Positions 17,512-26,688 are shown, counted from the first letter of the stretch. The stretch is DNA of 60,878 bases from Kiritimatiellia bacterium (GCA_017454745.1 JAFTCL010000013.1:1-60878), one strand, 5' to 3'. The notes: generated by a model from the letters alone, not told the origin. Translations and numbers: made by a program.

Positions 17512-18995
17512 TTTTGCTCCAGTTTTGCAACCTCTTCCATAACCACCCGGCGGTCATCAAACGGCAGATAACGTCCGGCGATTTCCTGGGTCGCCTCATG
17601 CCCCTTGCCCGCCACCAACACCACCTCGCCCGGTACCGCCCGCGCCAGCGCGGCGCGGATTGCCACCCGGCGGTCCGGTTCGACAATGTAATTCTGATGC
17701 CCCGCCATTCCGGACAGGATGTCCCCGATTATCGCTTCCGGGGATTCGTCACGCGGGTTGTCGGAGGTAACCACCGAGAAATCCGCCAACTCGGCACAAG
17801 CCTTGCCCATCAAAGGACGCTTGGCGCGGTCGCGGTTTCCGCCGCACCCAAAGACCACAGTAAGCCGGGACGGCTTCATCTCGCGTAACGCCTTCAGCAC
17901 ATTGCGCAGCGCATCGTCGGTATGCGCGTAATCGACAAACACCGTTGCGGGAAAATCTCCCAACTCAACCCTTTCAAGCCGTCCCCAGCGCGGACGAAGC
18001 CCCGGCAACATATCGGCGATAACCTCCGCGCGGACACCGGCCGCCCATGCCATTGCCGCCGCGCCAATGGCGTTGTCGATGTTATAGCGTCCGCTCAAGC
18101 CGATCGCGGTGGGAAACTCGGCACCGTCCGGAAAGGCGATTCTGAAAGTGCTGCCGCCGGTGCGCATCTCCACCGCCGATGCCGCAATGTCGAACCCGGC
18201 GCCAATGCCGCAGGAAATACGGCGCAAATGAAGCGTGGAAAGGAACTCTCCCATCTCACGGCCAAACGGCGCATCCGGGAAATAAACCGCCGGCGCACCG
18301 GGATTGCACTCGGCAAGCTGGACGAACAGCCGCTGTTTGGCCTGGAAATACGATTCCATGGTGGAGTGGTAATCCAGATGGTCTTGCGTAAGGTGGGTGA
18401 AAATCGCCCCGGCAAAACGGGTCGCCGCCGTCCGCCGCTGGTCTAGCGCGTGAGAAGAAACCTCCATCACCGCGGAATCGCAACCGGCGGCAACCATATT
18501 AGCCAGCAACCGCTGCAGTTGATCGGCCGGCGGCGTGGTCCGGTCGGACGGTATCACCCGGTCGCCGTACTCGGTAACCACGGTGGACAGCAGTCCGGGG
18601 CGATGCCCGCCGGCCCGCAAGAGTTCCCGCAATATCCAGGTCGTGGTGGTTTTGCCGTTCGTTCCCGTCACACCGTAAAGCGCGAGCTTGCGGCTGGGGT
18701 GGCCCGCCACGGCGGCGGCGGTTACTGCCAATGCCAACCGGGCATCCCGCACCTGAGCCACCGGCACCGGCACTCCGCGCAGCGGAACCTCGGCAAGTAC
18801 CCCCGCCGCCCCTCTTGCGCAGGCGGAGTCGATATATTTTCGCCCGTCGTCGCGGTTTCCGGCCACCGCAACAAAGAGATCGCCGTCGTTAATGCGCCGG
18901 GAATCACAGCTAACCCCGTTGAACCGCAACTCCGGCAACTCGCCAACCGCCAACTTAACCAAATCCGGGATATCCGACAACCTCATCTGAAACAC
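17508..18995 (-). CDS. murE: UDP-MurNAc-dipeptide ligase MurE, probably meso-DAP adding
   Basis: Adds the third amino acid to UDP-MurNAc-L-Ala-D-Glu. In 495 residues the ATP-binding motif is GVTGTNGKTTTTW, followed by SSHALDQRR and the substrate loop DNPRDESP. The DNPR signature is the one seen in enzymes that add meso-diaminopimelate, so a DAP-type wall is inferred. It lies 15 bp after ftsI and overlaps murF by 4 bp. Confidence 0.96.
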   Translation of the reverse strand: MFQMRLSDIPDLVKLAVGELPELRFNGVSCDSRRINDGDLFVAVAGNRDDGRKYIDSACARGAAGVLAEVPLRGVPVPVAQVRDARLALAVTAAAVAGHPSRKLALYGVTGTNGKTTTTWILRELLRAGGHRPGLLSTVVTEYGDRVIPSDRTTPPADQLQRLLANMVAAGCDSAVMEVSSHALDQRRTAATRFAGAIFTHLTQDHLDYHSTMESYFQAKQRLFVQLAECNPGAPAVYFPDAPFGREMGEFLSTLHLRRISCGIGAGFDIAASAVEMRTGGSTFRIAFPDGAEFPTAIGLSGRYNIDNAIGAAAMAWAAGVRAEVIADMLPGLRPRWGRLERVELGDFPATVFVDYAHTDDALRNVLKALREMKPSRLTVVFGCGGNRDRAKRPLMGKACAELADFSVVTSDNPRDESPEAIIGDILSGMAGHQNYIVEPDRRVAIRAALARAVPGEVVLVAGKGHEATQEIAGRYLPFDDRRVVMEEVAKLEQK

Positions 18996-19010
18996 CTCGT
19001 CTGAACGGCA

Positions 19011-20837
19011 TCACCGGTAACTCGCGGTGACGGCCCTTTCCGACTCCTCAATCTCCTGCGGCCGGTCCGGCTGCACTTCCATGTGCCGAGCCACCAATTC
19101 CACGATCCGCGAGAAAAGCGGTGCCGCCACATAGGCTCCGGAATGCTGCGGACGCGGACGGTCGATGGAAACCAAAATGGTGTATTCGGGTTTGGTGGCC
19201 GGGAAAAAGCCGATAAATGACGAGAAATAGTCGGTGTTGGAATAGATCAGTTTCGACTTTGGGTTGGTCGGATCGGAACGGACCAGTTTCTGGGCGGTAC
19301 CGGTTTTGCCGGCCACCGAGTATCCTTTTACGATTGCCCGGCGTCCCGTACCGTCAGGCTCGGTCACCCCACGGAGCATTTCGCACACCTTACGTGCCAC
19401 TTCCGGCCGCACCGGCCGCCCCATCACCGTAGGATGGTTCTGCTTGATCAAATCCCCGTTGGCGGCAACCACCTTATCCACAAAGTACGGGCGCATCATT
19501 ACCCCGCCGTTGGCCAGCGCCGAATATCCCGCCACCAGCTGAAGCCCGGATACGGAAACGCTCTGCCCAATCGCCACGCGGGTCGGGGTGATTTTCGCCC
19601 ATTTATCCGGACGGTTCAAAATCCCGGAGGCTTCACCCGGCAGCTCCACGCCAATCTTGCTGCCAAAGTTGAACGCCCGGAGATAGGTGTAAAGCCTGCG
19701 CGCGCCAAGTGCCAATCCCATCTTGCCGCAGGCGATGTTGCTGGATTTTTTCAGCGCGGTGGCGGTGGTGATCATCCCGCTAACGTGGTCACGCAAAACC
19801 GCCCCTCCGAAACTCCAGCGGCCGTCGTAGGTGTCGAAAAGCGTGTTCGGCGAACCGCAATTCTCGTTCAGGTAAGCCGCCACGGTGAACGCTTTCATCA
19901 CCGAACCAGGCTCGTAGCAGAAACCGATCGCGAGGTTTTGCCGTTGCGGCTCCTCGTACTGCCGGTAATTTTCCGGCTCGTAGCTGGGATACACCGCCAT
20001 CGACAGGATTTCGCCAGTCTTGACCCGTTCCACAATCACCCACCCGCGCAAAGCGTCGAACTTCTCCACCACCGCCTGCAGCTCGCACTCCACCTCGTGC
20101 TGGATGGTGTGGTCTAGGGTCAGATAAACGTCGTTGCCGTCAATTGCCGGAGCGGAGATTTTTCGCTTAACGTTAATCTCGCGCAACCGGCGTCGGCCGT
20201 CGCGCTCGCTTTCAAGCAATCCGCTTGTAGGACGCAGATCCTCGTTGTACGAGCACTCGATCCCCGCGCCGCCGGTCCCGCCGCCGTGCAAATAGCCTAG
20301 CACGTGCGCCATGCTGCTGCCGTAAGGGTATTTCCTGAGTGTAACCTCTTGCGCCCGAACCCCGCTGACATCGGGGCTGAGCACCAGATTCTCATACGCT
20401 TCCTTGCTGTCCGACACCGCCAGCTCCTGGTCGCGCCACCGTTTGTCGCGGTAGGAAAACTTTCCCAGCACCTCGTTGTAATCGAGGTTAAGGTTCGTGG
20501 CGATACACGAGGCGATAGCGGTCACGGAATGGTTGGTACTCACAATGCCCGGATCCAAAAAAAACCGGCGCGCCCGGATCGTAGTCACCATCGGATGCCC
20601 GTCGCCGTTGCGATCGAAAATCCTGCCCCGGCATCCCTCGATTATTCTTTGGTACTCGTGCGTCACCTTGTTATGCTGGCCCAGATGCAGATAGCACAGC
20701 TTTGCCATCACCACCAGCATAAAGGCAAGACACACCGAAAAAATCGTCCAAATGCGACCGTTGGAGCTATTCAAAACCCGCCAGTAATGTCGGCAGGCCT
20801 TGCCAATCGAGAAAGTCCCATCATAATCTGTTTGCAT
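19011..20837 (-). CDS. ftsI: Division-specific penicillin-binding protein FtsI (PBP3)
   Basis: Septal class B transpeptidase. The 608-residue protein has a single transmembrane helix (about 31-52), a dimerisation domain with RIFDRNGD, and the active-site motifs SVMK (in EPGSVMKAF), SSN (in KSSNIACGKMG) and KTGTAQ. It lies in the normal division-cluster place between ftsL and murE. A C-terminal stretch after KTG runs to a charged tail; no PASTA domains are seen. Confidence 0.95.
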   Translation of the reverse strand: MQTDYDGTFSIGKACRHYWRVLNSSNGRIWTIFSVCLAFMLVVMAKLCYLHLGQHNKVTHEYQRIIEGCRGRIFDRNGDGHPMVTTIRARRFFLDPGIVSTNHSVTAIASCIATNLNLDYNEVLGKFSYRDKRWRDQELAVSDSKEAYENLVLSPDVSGVRAQEVTLRKYPYGSSMAHVLGYLHGGGTGGAGIECSYNEDLRPTSGLLESERDGRRRLREINVKRKISAPAIDGNDVYLTLDHTIQHEVECELQAVVEKFDALRGWVIVERVKTGEILSMAVYPSYEPENYRQYEEPQRQNLAIGFCYEPGSVMKAFTVAAYLNENCGSPNTLFDTYDGRWSFGGAVLRDHVSGMITTATALKKSSNIACGKMGLALGARRLYTYLRAFNFGSKIGVELPGEASGILNRPDKWAKITPTRVAIGQSVSVSGLQLVAGYSALANGGVMMRPYFVDKVVAANGDLIKQNHPTVMGRPVRPEVARKVCEMLRGVTEPDGTGRRAIVKGYSVAGKTGTAQKLVRSDPTNPKSKLIYSNTDYFSSFIGFFPATKPEYTILVSIDRPRPQHSGAYVAAPLFSRIVELVARHMEVQPDRPQEIEESERAVTASYR

Positions 20838-20993
20838 TTAACACCCCGGCTTTTTGAAGGTCCGCAGGATTGAAGGACGATTCCGGGCCGTGCCGGATTG
20901 ATTTTAAGTAAAATGGAAAAACGCCGAAACCTTGGACACCGTCTCCAGGTTACCGCGAACGCCGAGCCTTGGGCACAAAACGCAACCGCCGAA

Positions 20994-21383
20994 CTATTTC
21001 CGGTTTTTGACGTATTCGCCGGTCGCCCCGGAGTTTCTCCGGAACTTTGCGATGGAGATCTGCCCGGGCAGAGGTTTCCCGGAGGCTCCCATAACCACCC
21101 GCTGGTCGGGACGCGGCGGTTTCATCACCAAACCGTTCGCAATCAACGCCTCATTCAGTTTTTCCGAAGTTTTACAGGAAATCCACCGGTTGTACTCGCT
21201 GTTGCACTCTTTGCGCAAGGACTCGTATTCCTTTTCCAGATAGTTATTGCGCTGTCCGATGTTATAGCATTTTGAAGAGTAAAGATTATACAGCAGCTTC
21301 AACGTCACGAACGGTGCGAGAAACAGCACCGCGATAATCACCACCGCCGCGAAAATGCGGTTGTCCTTTTTTCTGTTGCGCAT
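20994..21383 (-). CDS. FtsL-like cell-division membrane protein
   Basis: A 129-residue bitopic protein: a basic N-terminus (MRNRKKDNR), a transmembrane helix (about 11-30), then a coiled-coil-like helix rich in Lys/Glu/Tyr and a C-terminal tail. This is the size and layout of FtsL, and it sits exactly in the ftsL position between rsmH and ftsI. I start it at ATG 21383, where GGAGGGA lies 6 nt upstream; an earlier in-frame start at 21434 would overlap rsmH. FtsL sequences are too divergent to be sure. Two cysteines in the periplasmic helix are unusual. Confidence 0.7.
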   Translation of the reverse strand: MRNRKKDNRIFAAVVIIAVLFLAPFVTLKLLYNLYSSKCYNIGQRNNYLEKEYESLRKECNSEYNRWISCKTSEKLNEALIANGLVMKPPRPDQRVVMGASGKPLPGQISIAKFRRNSGATGEYVKNRK

Positions 21384-21408
21384 CAAAAATCCCTCCGTAC
21401 CACCAAAA

Positions 21409-22350
21409 TCAATCTTCGCCGGGCGGACGGTCACTCCGCTCCACCACCCGCAATTTCGCGGATCGCGCCCGCGGGTTTCTTTCCAGTTCGGCGTCCCCCG
21501 CCACCACCGGATGCCGGGTGACCTTAACCACCGCCGGCAATTCGCCTTCCCAACGCTGTCCGCCCTGCTGCAGCGAAACCATGCACCCCGCGTGGGCGGC
21601 GAAACACTGCTTCACCACGCGGTCGGTCAAACTCTCAAACGTTATTACCGCCATCCGCCCGCCGGACTTCAACAATTTCAGCCCGCCGTCAAGCGCGGCG
21701 ACCAGATTCTCCAGCTCGCGGTTGACCGACATCCGCAACGCCTGAAAAACCCTGGTCGCAGGGTTACGTTTTCCCCCACTTCCTCCCACCGCCCGGCCGA
21801 CGATCTCCGCCAGCCGCCCGGTGGTCACAATCCGGGAGCGTTCCCGCTCCCGGCATATAGCCCGCGCCGCCGCCTTTGCCCTGGGCTCTTCGCCCAGTTC
21901 CCGGAATAACCGCGCCAGCTCCTCTTCGGACAATCCGTTCACCAGCTCCGCCGCCGGCTTGCCTCGCGTCTGGTCCATCCGCATATCGAGCGGGCCGTCA
22001 GCCCGAAAGCTGAACCCCCGTTCAGGCGTGTCCAACTGGTCGGAGGAAACCCCCAAGTCCAGCAGGATGCCGTCCACCGCGTCGAATCCGTTCGCTGTAG
22101 CTATTGCCGCCAAATCGCCATGCTCGCCGTGCGCCAAGACCTTGTGGCCCGGAATCGGGTCCAAAACCTTGGCCGCCCGCGCGAGGGCCTCGCCATCCCG
22201 GTCGATTCCTAACAACCGACCCTCGGGTCCGGCCCGGCGGAGCACCTCCGATGCATGGCCGGCCCGCCCCAAGGTCCCGTCGACGTAGGTTCCACCGGCT
22301 TTAACCGCCAGTGCATCGACCGTCTCTTCGAACAACACCGGGATATGCAT
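21409..22350 (-). CDS. rsmH: 16S rRNA m4C1402 methyltransferase RsmH
   Basis: SAM-dependent methyltransferase of 16S rRNA, formerly MraW. The 313 residues begin MHIPVLFEETVDAL and contain the family blocks YVDGTLGRAGHA (SAM site), ILLDLGVSSDQLD, RGFSFRADGPLDMRMD and the C-terminal ITFESLTDRVVKQCF. The typical HxPV start is intact. It is 19 bp after mraZ and 25 bp before the FtsL-like gene, the standard division-cluster order. Confidence 0.97.
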   Translation of the reverse strand: MHIPVLFEETVDALAVKAGGTYVDGTLGRAGHASEVLRRAGPEGRLLGIDRDGEALARAAKVLDPIPGHKVLAHGEHGDLAAIATANGFDAVDGILLDLGVSSDQLDTPERGFSFRADGPLDMRMDQTRGKPAAELVNGLSEEELARLFRELGEEPRAKAAARAICRERERSRIVTTGRLAEIVGRAVGGSGGKRNPATRVFQALRMSVNRELENLVAALDGGLKLLKSGGRMAVITFESLTDRVVKQCFAAHAGCMVSLQQGGQRWEGELPAVVKVTRHPVVAGDAELERNPRARSAKLRVVERSDRPPGED

Positions 22351-22369
22351 CTCAATCTGTCCGTCAACC

Positions 22370-22873
22370 TCACAAATCCAACTCGTCGAACAGTCTCAAG
22401 ACCGCCTCGTCCTGCACCTTCACCGGCTCGGTTTCCGGCTTCAACGACTGCGGCCACAGTTCGATCTTGTCCAGTGCACCCAACATCACCACTTTTTCCC
22501 GGGCTTTATTCAGTTTCCCCACCGACAACAGCCGGTCGGGAATCCTAATGCGGCCCTGGGCGTCAAAAAACACCTGCTCGGAATTCTCGCTGATGAATTT
22601 CAAGGCAGTCTTGTAACCAGGATTACCCCTCAACCCCTCGCGAAGCTGCTTGATCTTCTCCTCCATTTCAATCGGCGGAATCAACGTTAACAGCCGATCC
22701 TGCTGGGCGGAGAACATCACATACATATAGCCAGGATAACCCATGATCTCCCGCCAGTTGGCCGGGATCGTGAGCCTCTTTTTTTCGTCCATCGAATGGC
22801 GGTTCCATCCTACGAACGCGCCTCTCAGAGTGGTTCCTCTGGAGTACTGGCTATCCCCTGCAAGTTCTTCCAC
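22370..22873 (-). CDS. mraZ: Division-cluster transcriptional regulator MraZ
   Basis: Cytoplasmic AbrB-fold DNA-binding protein that represses the division operon. Two swapped repeats are visible: MDEKKRLTIPANWRE and DAQGRIRIPDRLLSV. The open frame extends to a GTG at 22891, but this overlaps an operator box and lies at or before the likely transcription start, so I choose GTG 22873, which has GAGG 6 nt upstream (167 residues). The usual family start, [LM]RG, lies about 15 residues further in, so a still shorter form is possible. It is first in the operon. Confidence 0.88.
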   Translation of the reverse strand: MEELAGDSQYSRGTTLRGAFVGWNRHSMDEKKRLTIPANWREIMGYPGYMYVMFSAQQDRLLTLIPPIEMEEKIKQLREGLRGNPGYKTALKFISENSEQVFFDAQGRIRIPDRLLSVGKLNKAREKVVMLGALDKIELWPQSLKPETEPVKVQDEAVLRLFDELDL

Positions 22874-22888
22874 AATTTGCCTCGATGG

Positions 22889-22913
22889 CACACATTAAAC
22901 CACTTTAACCCAC
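22889..22913 (-). promoter_or_regulatory. MraZ operator: three direct repeats
   Basis: On the minus strand three 5-mers, GTGGG, GTGGT and GTGTG, are separated by 5-nt spacers TTAAA and TTAAT, giving an exact 10-bp period. This is the layout known for MraZ operators (TGGGN-type repeats every 10 bp) upstream of mraZ. The boxes overlap the -10 region of the promoter, fitting self-repression. Confidence 0.8.
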
Positions 22914-22923
22914 CGCAAGTCAA
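22894..22923 (-). promoter_or_regulatory. Promoter of the division operon
   Basis: A -35 box TTGACT (22923-22918), an 18-nt spacer and a -10 box TTTAAT (22899-22894) on the minus strand. Transcription would begin near 22887. The MraZ boxes occupy the spacer and the -10. Confidence 0.7.
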
Positions 22924-22996
22924 CACTAAAATATGGAAAAATTATTATTTTTTTTTATTAATCAGGGCATTTATACGAAAAAGCCGGCCCAGAGGC

Positions 22997-23034
22997 AAAA
23001 AAAAGCCCGGCGGCGGGTTTTCCCGCCACCGGGC
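22997..23034 (-). terminator. Rho-independent terminator of the dehydrogenase-GDPD-antiporter operon
   Basis: Minus-strand hairpin GCCCGGTGGCGGG-AAAA-CCCGCCGCCGGGC (one mismatch) ending in eight or more T residues (23004-22997). It lies 16 bp past the antiporter stop and separates that operon from mraZ. Confidence 0.9.
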
Positions 23035-23049
23035 TCGATAAAAACCGGA

Positions 23050-24375
23050 CTATCCATAACTGTGGGCGCGGGTACGCCACAGGGTCAAAAAGAACATCGC
23101 GCTGCAAACCGCCGTGGCGCAAATCGCGAAAACCGGGGCCGCCCACCCCTGATAATGCTGCGCCAGCGTTCCGCAAACTTTACCGGAGATCGACACCCCG
23201 ACATAGCTGAAGAGCGAGATGAACCCGATGGCGGTACCGGTGAGCGACTTGGTGGCGATGTTGGTGGCGGTCACCCCGGTGAGAGCCTGCGGCCCGTACA
23301 AGCAGAACCCCGCCCCGCACAGTGCTACCGCCCCGCACACTCCGGACGGCAACCACCAGAACAGCGCGAGCAAAGCGGCGGTGAGCGCCATCAGAAACAC
23401 GCACAGCCGCGGCGCTTTCCCGGCAAAAAAGCGGTCGGTCGCCCAACCCGCGAACAGCATGCCGGCGATACCGGCAAACTCAAAGAACATGACGATGGTT
23501 CCGGATTCCGCCGGATTGAACCCCTTGCCCTGCTGCAGCAACGTCGGGCCCCAGTCCGCCACCAGACTCCGGGTGGCGTTAATGGTGAAGTTGCAGCATC
23601 CCAACGCCCAGATCACCGGATTCAAGAAGATCATCTTTACCGCGCTTGGCCGCTTTTCCGCAGAGAGCTCCGCCTTGCCGTCCGAAATCGGCGCGGCGTT
23701 AAGCTCGGCGGGGGTGGGTACCCCCTCTTCTTCCGGCGTGCCAGGCAGCCACACCCACATCAGCAGCAGCCCCAGACCGCCCAGAATCGCCATACTCCAA
23801 AAGCACCACTTCCACATCCCGATGCCCTGCGCCTTGGCGCCAAGCACCCCAAGTCCCATGATCACCCCGCAGATCTGCGCGACCAACCCGCCGCCGATCG
23901 AGTGCGAGGTGTTCCACACGCTCATCTTGGTGGCGAGTTCCTGCGGCGGCACCCAGAATGCGATCAATCGGGCGCAGGGAGGAAAACCCGTGGCCTGAAA
24001 CAGCTGGCTCAACACCAGCAACCCGCCAAAGGCCCAAAGCATCGCCTGGCCGCTGAACAGGTCGGGCACAAAACCGAACGCCACGTTAACCAGTGTGCAG
24101 GCGGCCAGCCCGAAGCAAAGCATCTTGCGCGAGTTCACCCGGTCGCCGACAAACCCGAACAAAAACTTCGCGATGCCGTAAACCAGCCCACCGGCCAACA
24201 GAAAGTTGCCCAGCGTGGACTTCGACACCCCGCAGTCCTGCTCCAGCCCCAGCATGGCGAAAGAAAAGTTCTTGCGCATGAAGTAGAACAGCGTGTAGCC
24301 GACCATAGTGGCGATCAGCACCCGCCATTGCATCCGCTCAAATGTCCGGCCCGACCCGGCCTTCGGTGTTTTCAT
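23050..24375 (-). CDS. OPA-family (GlpT/UhpT-like) organophosphate:phosphate antiporter, MFS
   Basis: A 441-residue major facilitator with about 12 hydrophobic helices. The N-terminal block RVLIATMVGYTLFYFMRKNFSFAM matches the organophosphate:phosphate antiporter family (GlpT/UhpT), with the Arg of FYFMRKN in the phosphate-binding region. GFVGDRVNSRK is the MFS loop 2-3 motif. It is the last gene after a secreted glycerophosphodiesterase, so uptake of glycerol-3-phosphate released by that enzyme is a fair inference. Hexose phosphates are an alternative substrate. Confidence 0.85.
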   Translation of the reverse strand: MKTPKAGSGRTFERMQWRVLIATMVGYTLFYFMRKNFSFAMLGLEQDCGVSKSTLGNFLLAGGLVYGIAKFLFGFVGDRVNSRKMLCFGLAACTLVNVAFGFVPDLFSGQAMLWAFGGLLVLSQLFQATGFPPCARLIAFWVPPQELATKMSVWNTSHSIGGGLVAQICGVIMGLGVLGAKAQGIGMWKWCFWSMAILGGLGLLLMWVWLPGTPEEEGVPTPAELNAAPISDGKAELSAEKRPSAVKMIFLNPVIWALGCCNFTINATRSLVADWGPTLLQQGKGFNPAESGTIVMFFEFAGIAGMLFAGWATDRFFAGKAPRLCVFLMALTAALLALFWWLPSGVCGAVALCGAGFCLYGPQALTGVTATNIATKSLTGTAIGFISLFSYVGVSISGKVCGTLAQHYQGWAAPVFAICATAVCSAMFFLTLWRTRAHSYG

Positions 24376-24405
24376 TCGGCAACCCCCGCCTTTGGCCTGC
24401 GCCAG

Positions 24406-25332
24406 TTATTCCGTCTTTCCGGCCTTGAGCTTCCGGATCACCGAGAACATCACGCTCGGATAATCGGTTGAAAACGCGTCGGCCCCCAGTTCCCACAGCT
24501 TGAAATATACCTCCTCGGTCTCGCCGCCGGCGAACGGGATGGAAGCGACCTTTATGCCGTGCTTGTGGAATTCGTCAAACATCTTCCGCAGCAGCGGAGT
24601 AGAAGGGATAAACGGATCGACCGGATCTTTCGGGTCGTAGTAGGTGTGGATCGACACCGCCGTAATGTACTTGAAATCTTTCTCGCGCAGCTTGTCCATG
24701 GCGTCGGCAAACCACTTGTCGGTGCGCTGGCGTTCGGCATCGGTGCGGTTCTTGGGCCACGCGCCCAGCCACAGCAGGGATTTCCCGCCGGGCAGGATTT
24801 TGTTCCACTCGAAAATCTTCTCGTGGCTCGGACCGGTGTAGTACACCTGATCCTGCACTCCGGCTTCGCGCGCCTTGGTCGCGATGTACTCCGGCCCCGC
24901 CCCCTTTTCGTCCACAAAGCAGAGGTAGGAGGGATGCCCCTTCATCGCGTAAAAAGTGGCCTCGATGGTCGGGATGCGCTGCGAGGCGTACTGCGGGTCG
25001 AGGTAACTGCCCACGTCGATGTCCCGCAACTCTTCCCACTTCATGTCAGAGATTTTGTTTTTCTTCATCCCGTCCGGAATCCCGCGCGGAGTGCGGTGCA
25101 GATCGTTGTCGTGGAACATTATCCCCACGCCGTCCGAGGTCTTCCGGCAATCGCACTCCAACGCGGAACCGTTGCCCCAGCACCACAGGAAGGTCTCCAG
25201 CGTGTTGTCCGGGCGCTCCAGCTTGCCGCCCCCGCGATGCACGTGCGACAGATGCAGCCAATCCGTGCGGCTTTCCGCTTGCGCCAGCCCCGCCAACGCC
25301 AGCCCGATTCCAACCAAAAACAGTTTATTCAT
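24406..25332 (-). CDS. Glycerophosphodiester phosphodiesterase, secreted
   Basis: Hydrolyses glycerophosphodiesters to glycerol-3-phosphate and an alcohol. The 308-residue protein has a signal peptide (residues 1-19, ending AQA). Catalytic residues typical of the GDPD barrel are present: HRGG (His32, Arg33), ECDCRKTSDG (Glu59, Asp61) and HDNDLHR (His74). NTLETF is another family motif. A good AGGATTAAGAG ribosome site precedes the ATG. It lies between a dehydrogenase and an OPA antiporter, forming a scavenging module in which its product would be imported by the antiporter. Confidence 0.9.
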   Translation of the reverse strand: MNKLFLVGIGLALAGLAQAESRTDWLHLSHVHRGGGKLERPDNTLETFLWCWGNGSALECDCRKTSDGVGIMFHDNDLHRTPRGIPDGMKKNKISDMKWEELRDIDVGSYLDPQYASQRIPTIEATFYAMKGHPSYLCFVDEKGAGPEYIATKAREAGVQDQVYYTGPSHEKIFEWNKILPGGKSLLWLGAWPKNRTDAERQRTDKWFADAMDKLREKDFKYITAVSIHTYYDPKDPVDPFIPSTPLLRKMFDEFHKHGIKVASIPFAGGETEEVYFKLWELGADAFSTDYPSVMFSVIRKLKAGKTE

Positions 25333-25353
25333 CTCTTAATCCTTTCCGTTTCG

Positions 25354-26688
25354 TTAAAAGTCCAGTTTCGGCGCATAGGCCAGCAGATACTCCTCCGCCT
25401 CCCGATTCCACAAACCGCGGTTGCGCCCGCAAATCTCAGCGAGTTTCGCGTAGAACGGATCGCTCTCGCCCAACCGCGCGAACTCGGCGATCGGCGTCAT
25501 CGGCATCTTGACATGGGTGTAGATGAGCCGCTTGCCGCCGGGCACCTTGGGCAGGTTGACCGTAGTCTCCACCGCGCTGTCCAGCCCGCCAACGTGCGTC
25601 ACCATCACCTCGGGATGCAGATATCCTTTCGCCGCCCAATCGATCGCGTCCACCATGTCCTGCACGTCACCGCCGGAAGATCCCACGCAGTGGTGTCCCA
25701 TGTAGTGGACGTTATAAAAATTGAAGGGCGCGCTCATCTGCTGGTCGATCGGCCCGGCAAAGAAATTCAGGCACCCCCCGAAGCCCATCAGATTCCCGGT
25801 CTGGGTGATCAGCTCCGGCACCGCCGCGAACAGAAACACATCGTCGTATCCGCCGCCGGTGGCGGTTGGGTTGTCCTTGCGGTCGGCATCCGACAGATTA
25901 AACGCCTTTAACTCCGCCACCGGATCGGCCATACCGCGGGTGTTTACGAAATGCAGCTCCACCCCGTTCACCATACCGGACGCCGCCTTGCCGCCCGGTT
26001 GCCACGCGATGCCGAAAATCTCGGCCGCCCTCGCCAGCCGCGAATCGTCGATGTCGGTCACCACCAACCGCCGGGGACGGTTCTCCGGCCCGTGGCAAGC
26101 GATGTCCACCGCCGCCAACCCCATGGCTCCGCATCCCGCCATCAGCAACATCGCCCCGCCCGCCTTGATTCCCATCTGGTGGACGTGGGAGTTGAACGCA
26201 TTGTGGTAGCTGGTCCGGAACGCGCTGATGATGCAGCTCACCGGCTCGGCCAACGAGCATTTGAAAAAGCAGTCGCCCTCGTACGGCAGCAGGCATCCCA
26301 TCTCGATCACGATTGACGGCACCCGGATATGGGTGGTGTCGCCGCCCATCGTTTGCCAAGCGTAACCCATCGTCTCCAGCTCGTGGCCGGGAATGTTGAA
26401 CGCCGGCTGCACCCCGACACGCTGCCCGGGGTAAAAACGATCCTTCCACTTGGTGCCGACCTCGCGCACGATGCCGCAAACCTCATGCCCCACCATCACC
26501 GGATTTACCGCAATATCCTTGGGCACCCGTTTATGCCGGGTTGCCAGCGATACCGCCTTGTAGTCGCTCATGCAGACGCTGTTGGAAACCAGCTCCACCA
26601 GCACCGCGTCCTCGCCCGCCGGTTCCAGCTCCATCGGCTCCAGCCGCAAATCATTCTCGCCGTACAACCGGCACGCCAAAGCTCTCAT
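25354..26688 (-). CDS. Zinc-dependent MDR-superfamily dehydrogenase (sorbose-1-phosphate reductase-like)
   Basis: Medium-chain dehydrogenase/reductase of 444 residues, longer than usual. The catalytic zinc ligands are visible: Cys39 in SVCMSD, His-Glu in GHEVCG, and the AEP motif in CSLAEPVSC; the nucleotide loop is AGCGAMGLAA. Between the catalytic and NAD domains is an insertion with YAWQTMGGDTTHI. The overall layout recalls L-sorbose-1-phosphate reductase (SorE) and similar sugar-phosphate dehydrogenases, but the substrate is not proven. It is first in the operon with the GDPD and antiporter genes, so the sugar or polyol phosphate taken up may be its substrate. Confidence 0.75.
   Translation of the reverse strand: MRALACRLYGENDLRLEPMELEPAGEDAVLVELVSNSVCMSDYKAVSLATRHKRVPKDIAVNPVMVGHEVCGIVREVGTKWKDRFYPGQRVGVQPAFNIPGHELETMGYAWQTMGGDTTHIRVPSIVIEMGCLLPYEGDCFFKCSLAEPVSCIISAFRTSYHNAFNSHVHQMGIKAGGAMLLMAGCGAMGLAAVDIACHGPENRPRRLVVTDIDDSRLARAAEIFGIAWQPGGKAASGMVNGVELHFVNTRGMADPVAELKAFNLSDADRKDNPTATGGGYDDVFLFAAVPELITQTGNLMGFGGCLNFFAGPIDQQMSAPFNFYNVHYMGHHCVGSSGGDVQDMVDAIDWAAKGYLHPEVMVTHVGGLDSAVETTVNLPKVPGGKRLIYTHVKMPMTPIAEFARLGESDPFYAKLAEICGRNRGLWNREAEEYLLAYAPKLDF

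Noticed and set aside
22933..24471. Plus-strand open frame of 512 codons
   Set aside because: It lies opposite the OPA antiporter, starts in the terminator/AT-rich gap and has an Arg/His/Pro-rich, non-family composition; a shadow of high-GC codon bias.
24559..25911. Plus-strand open frame of 450 codons
   Set aside because: Spans the GDPD/dehydrogenase junction on the wrong strand, no family match.
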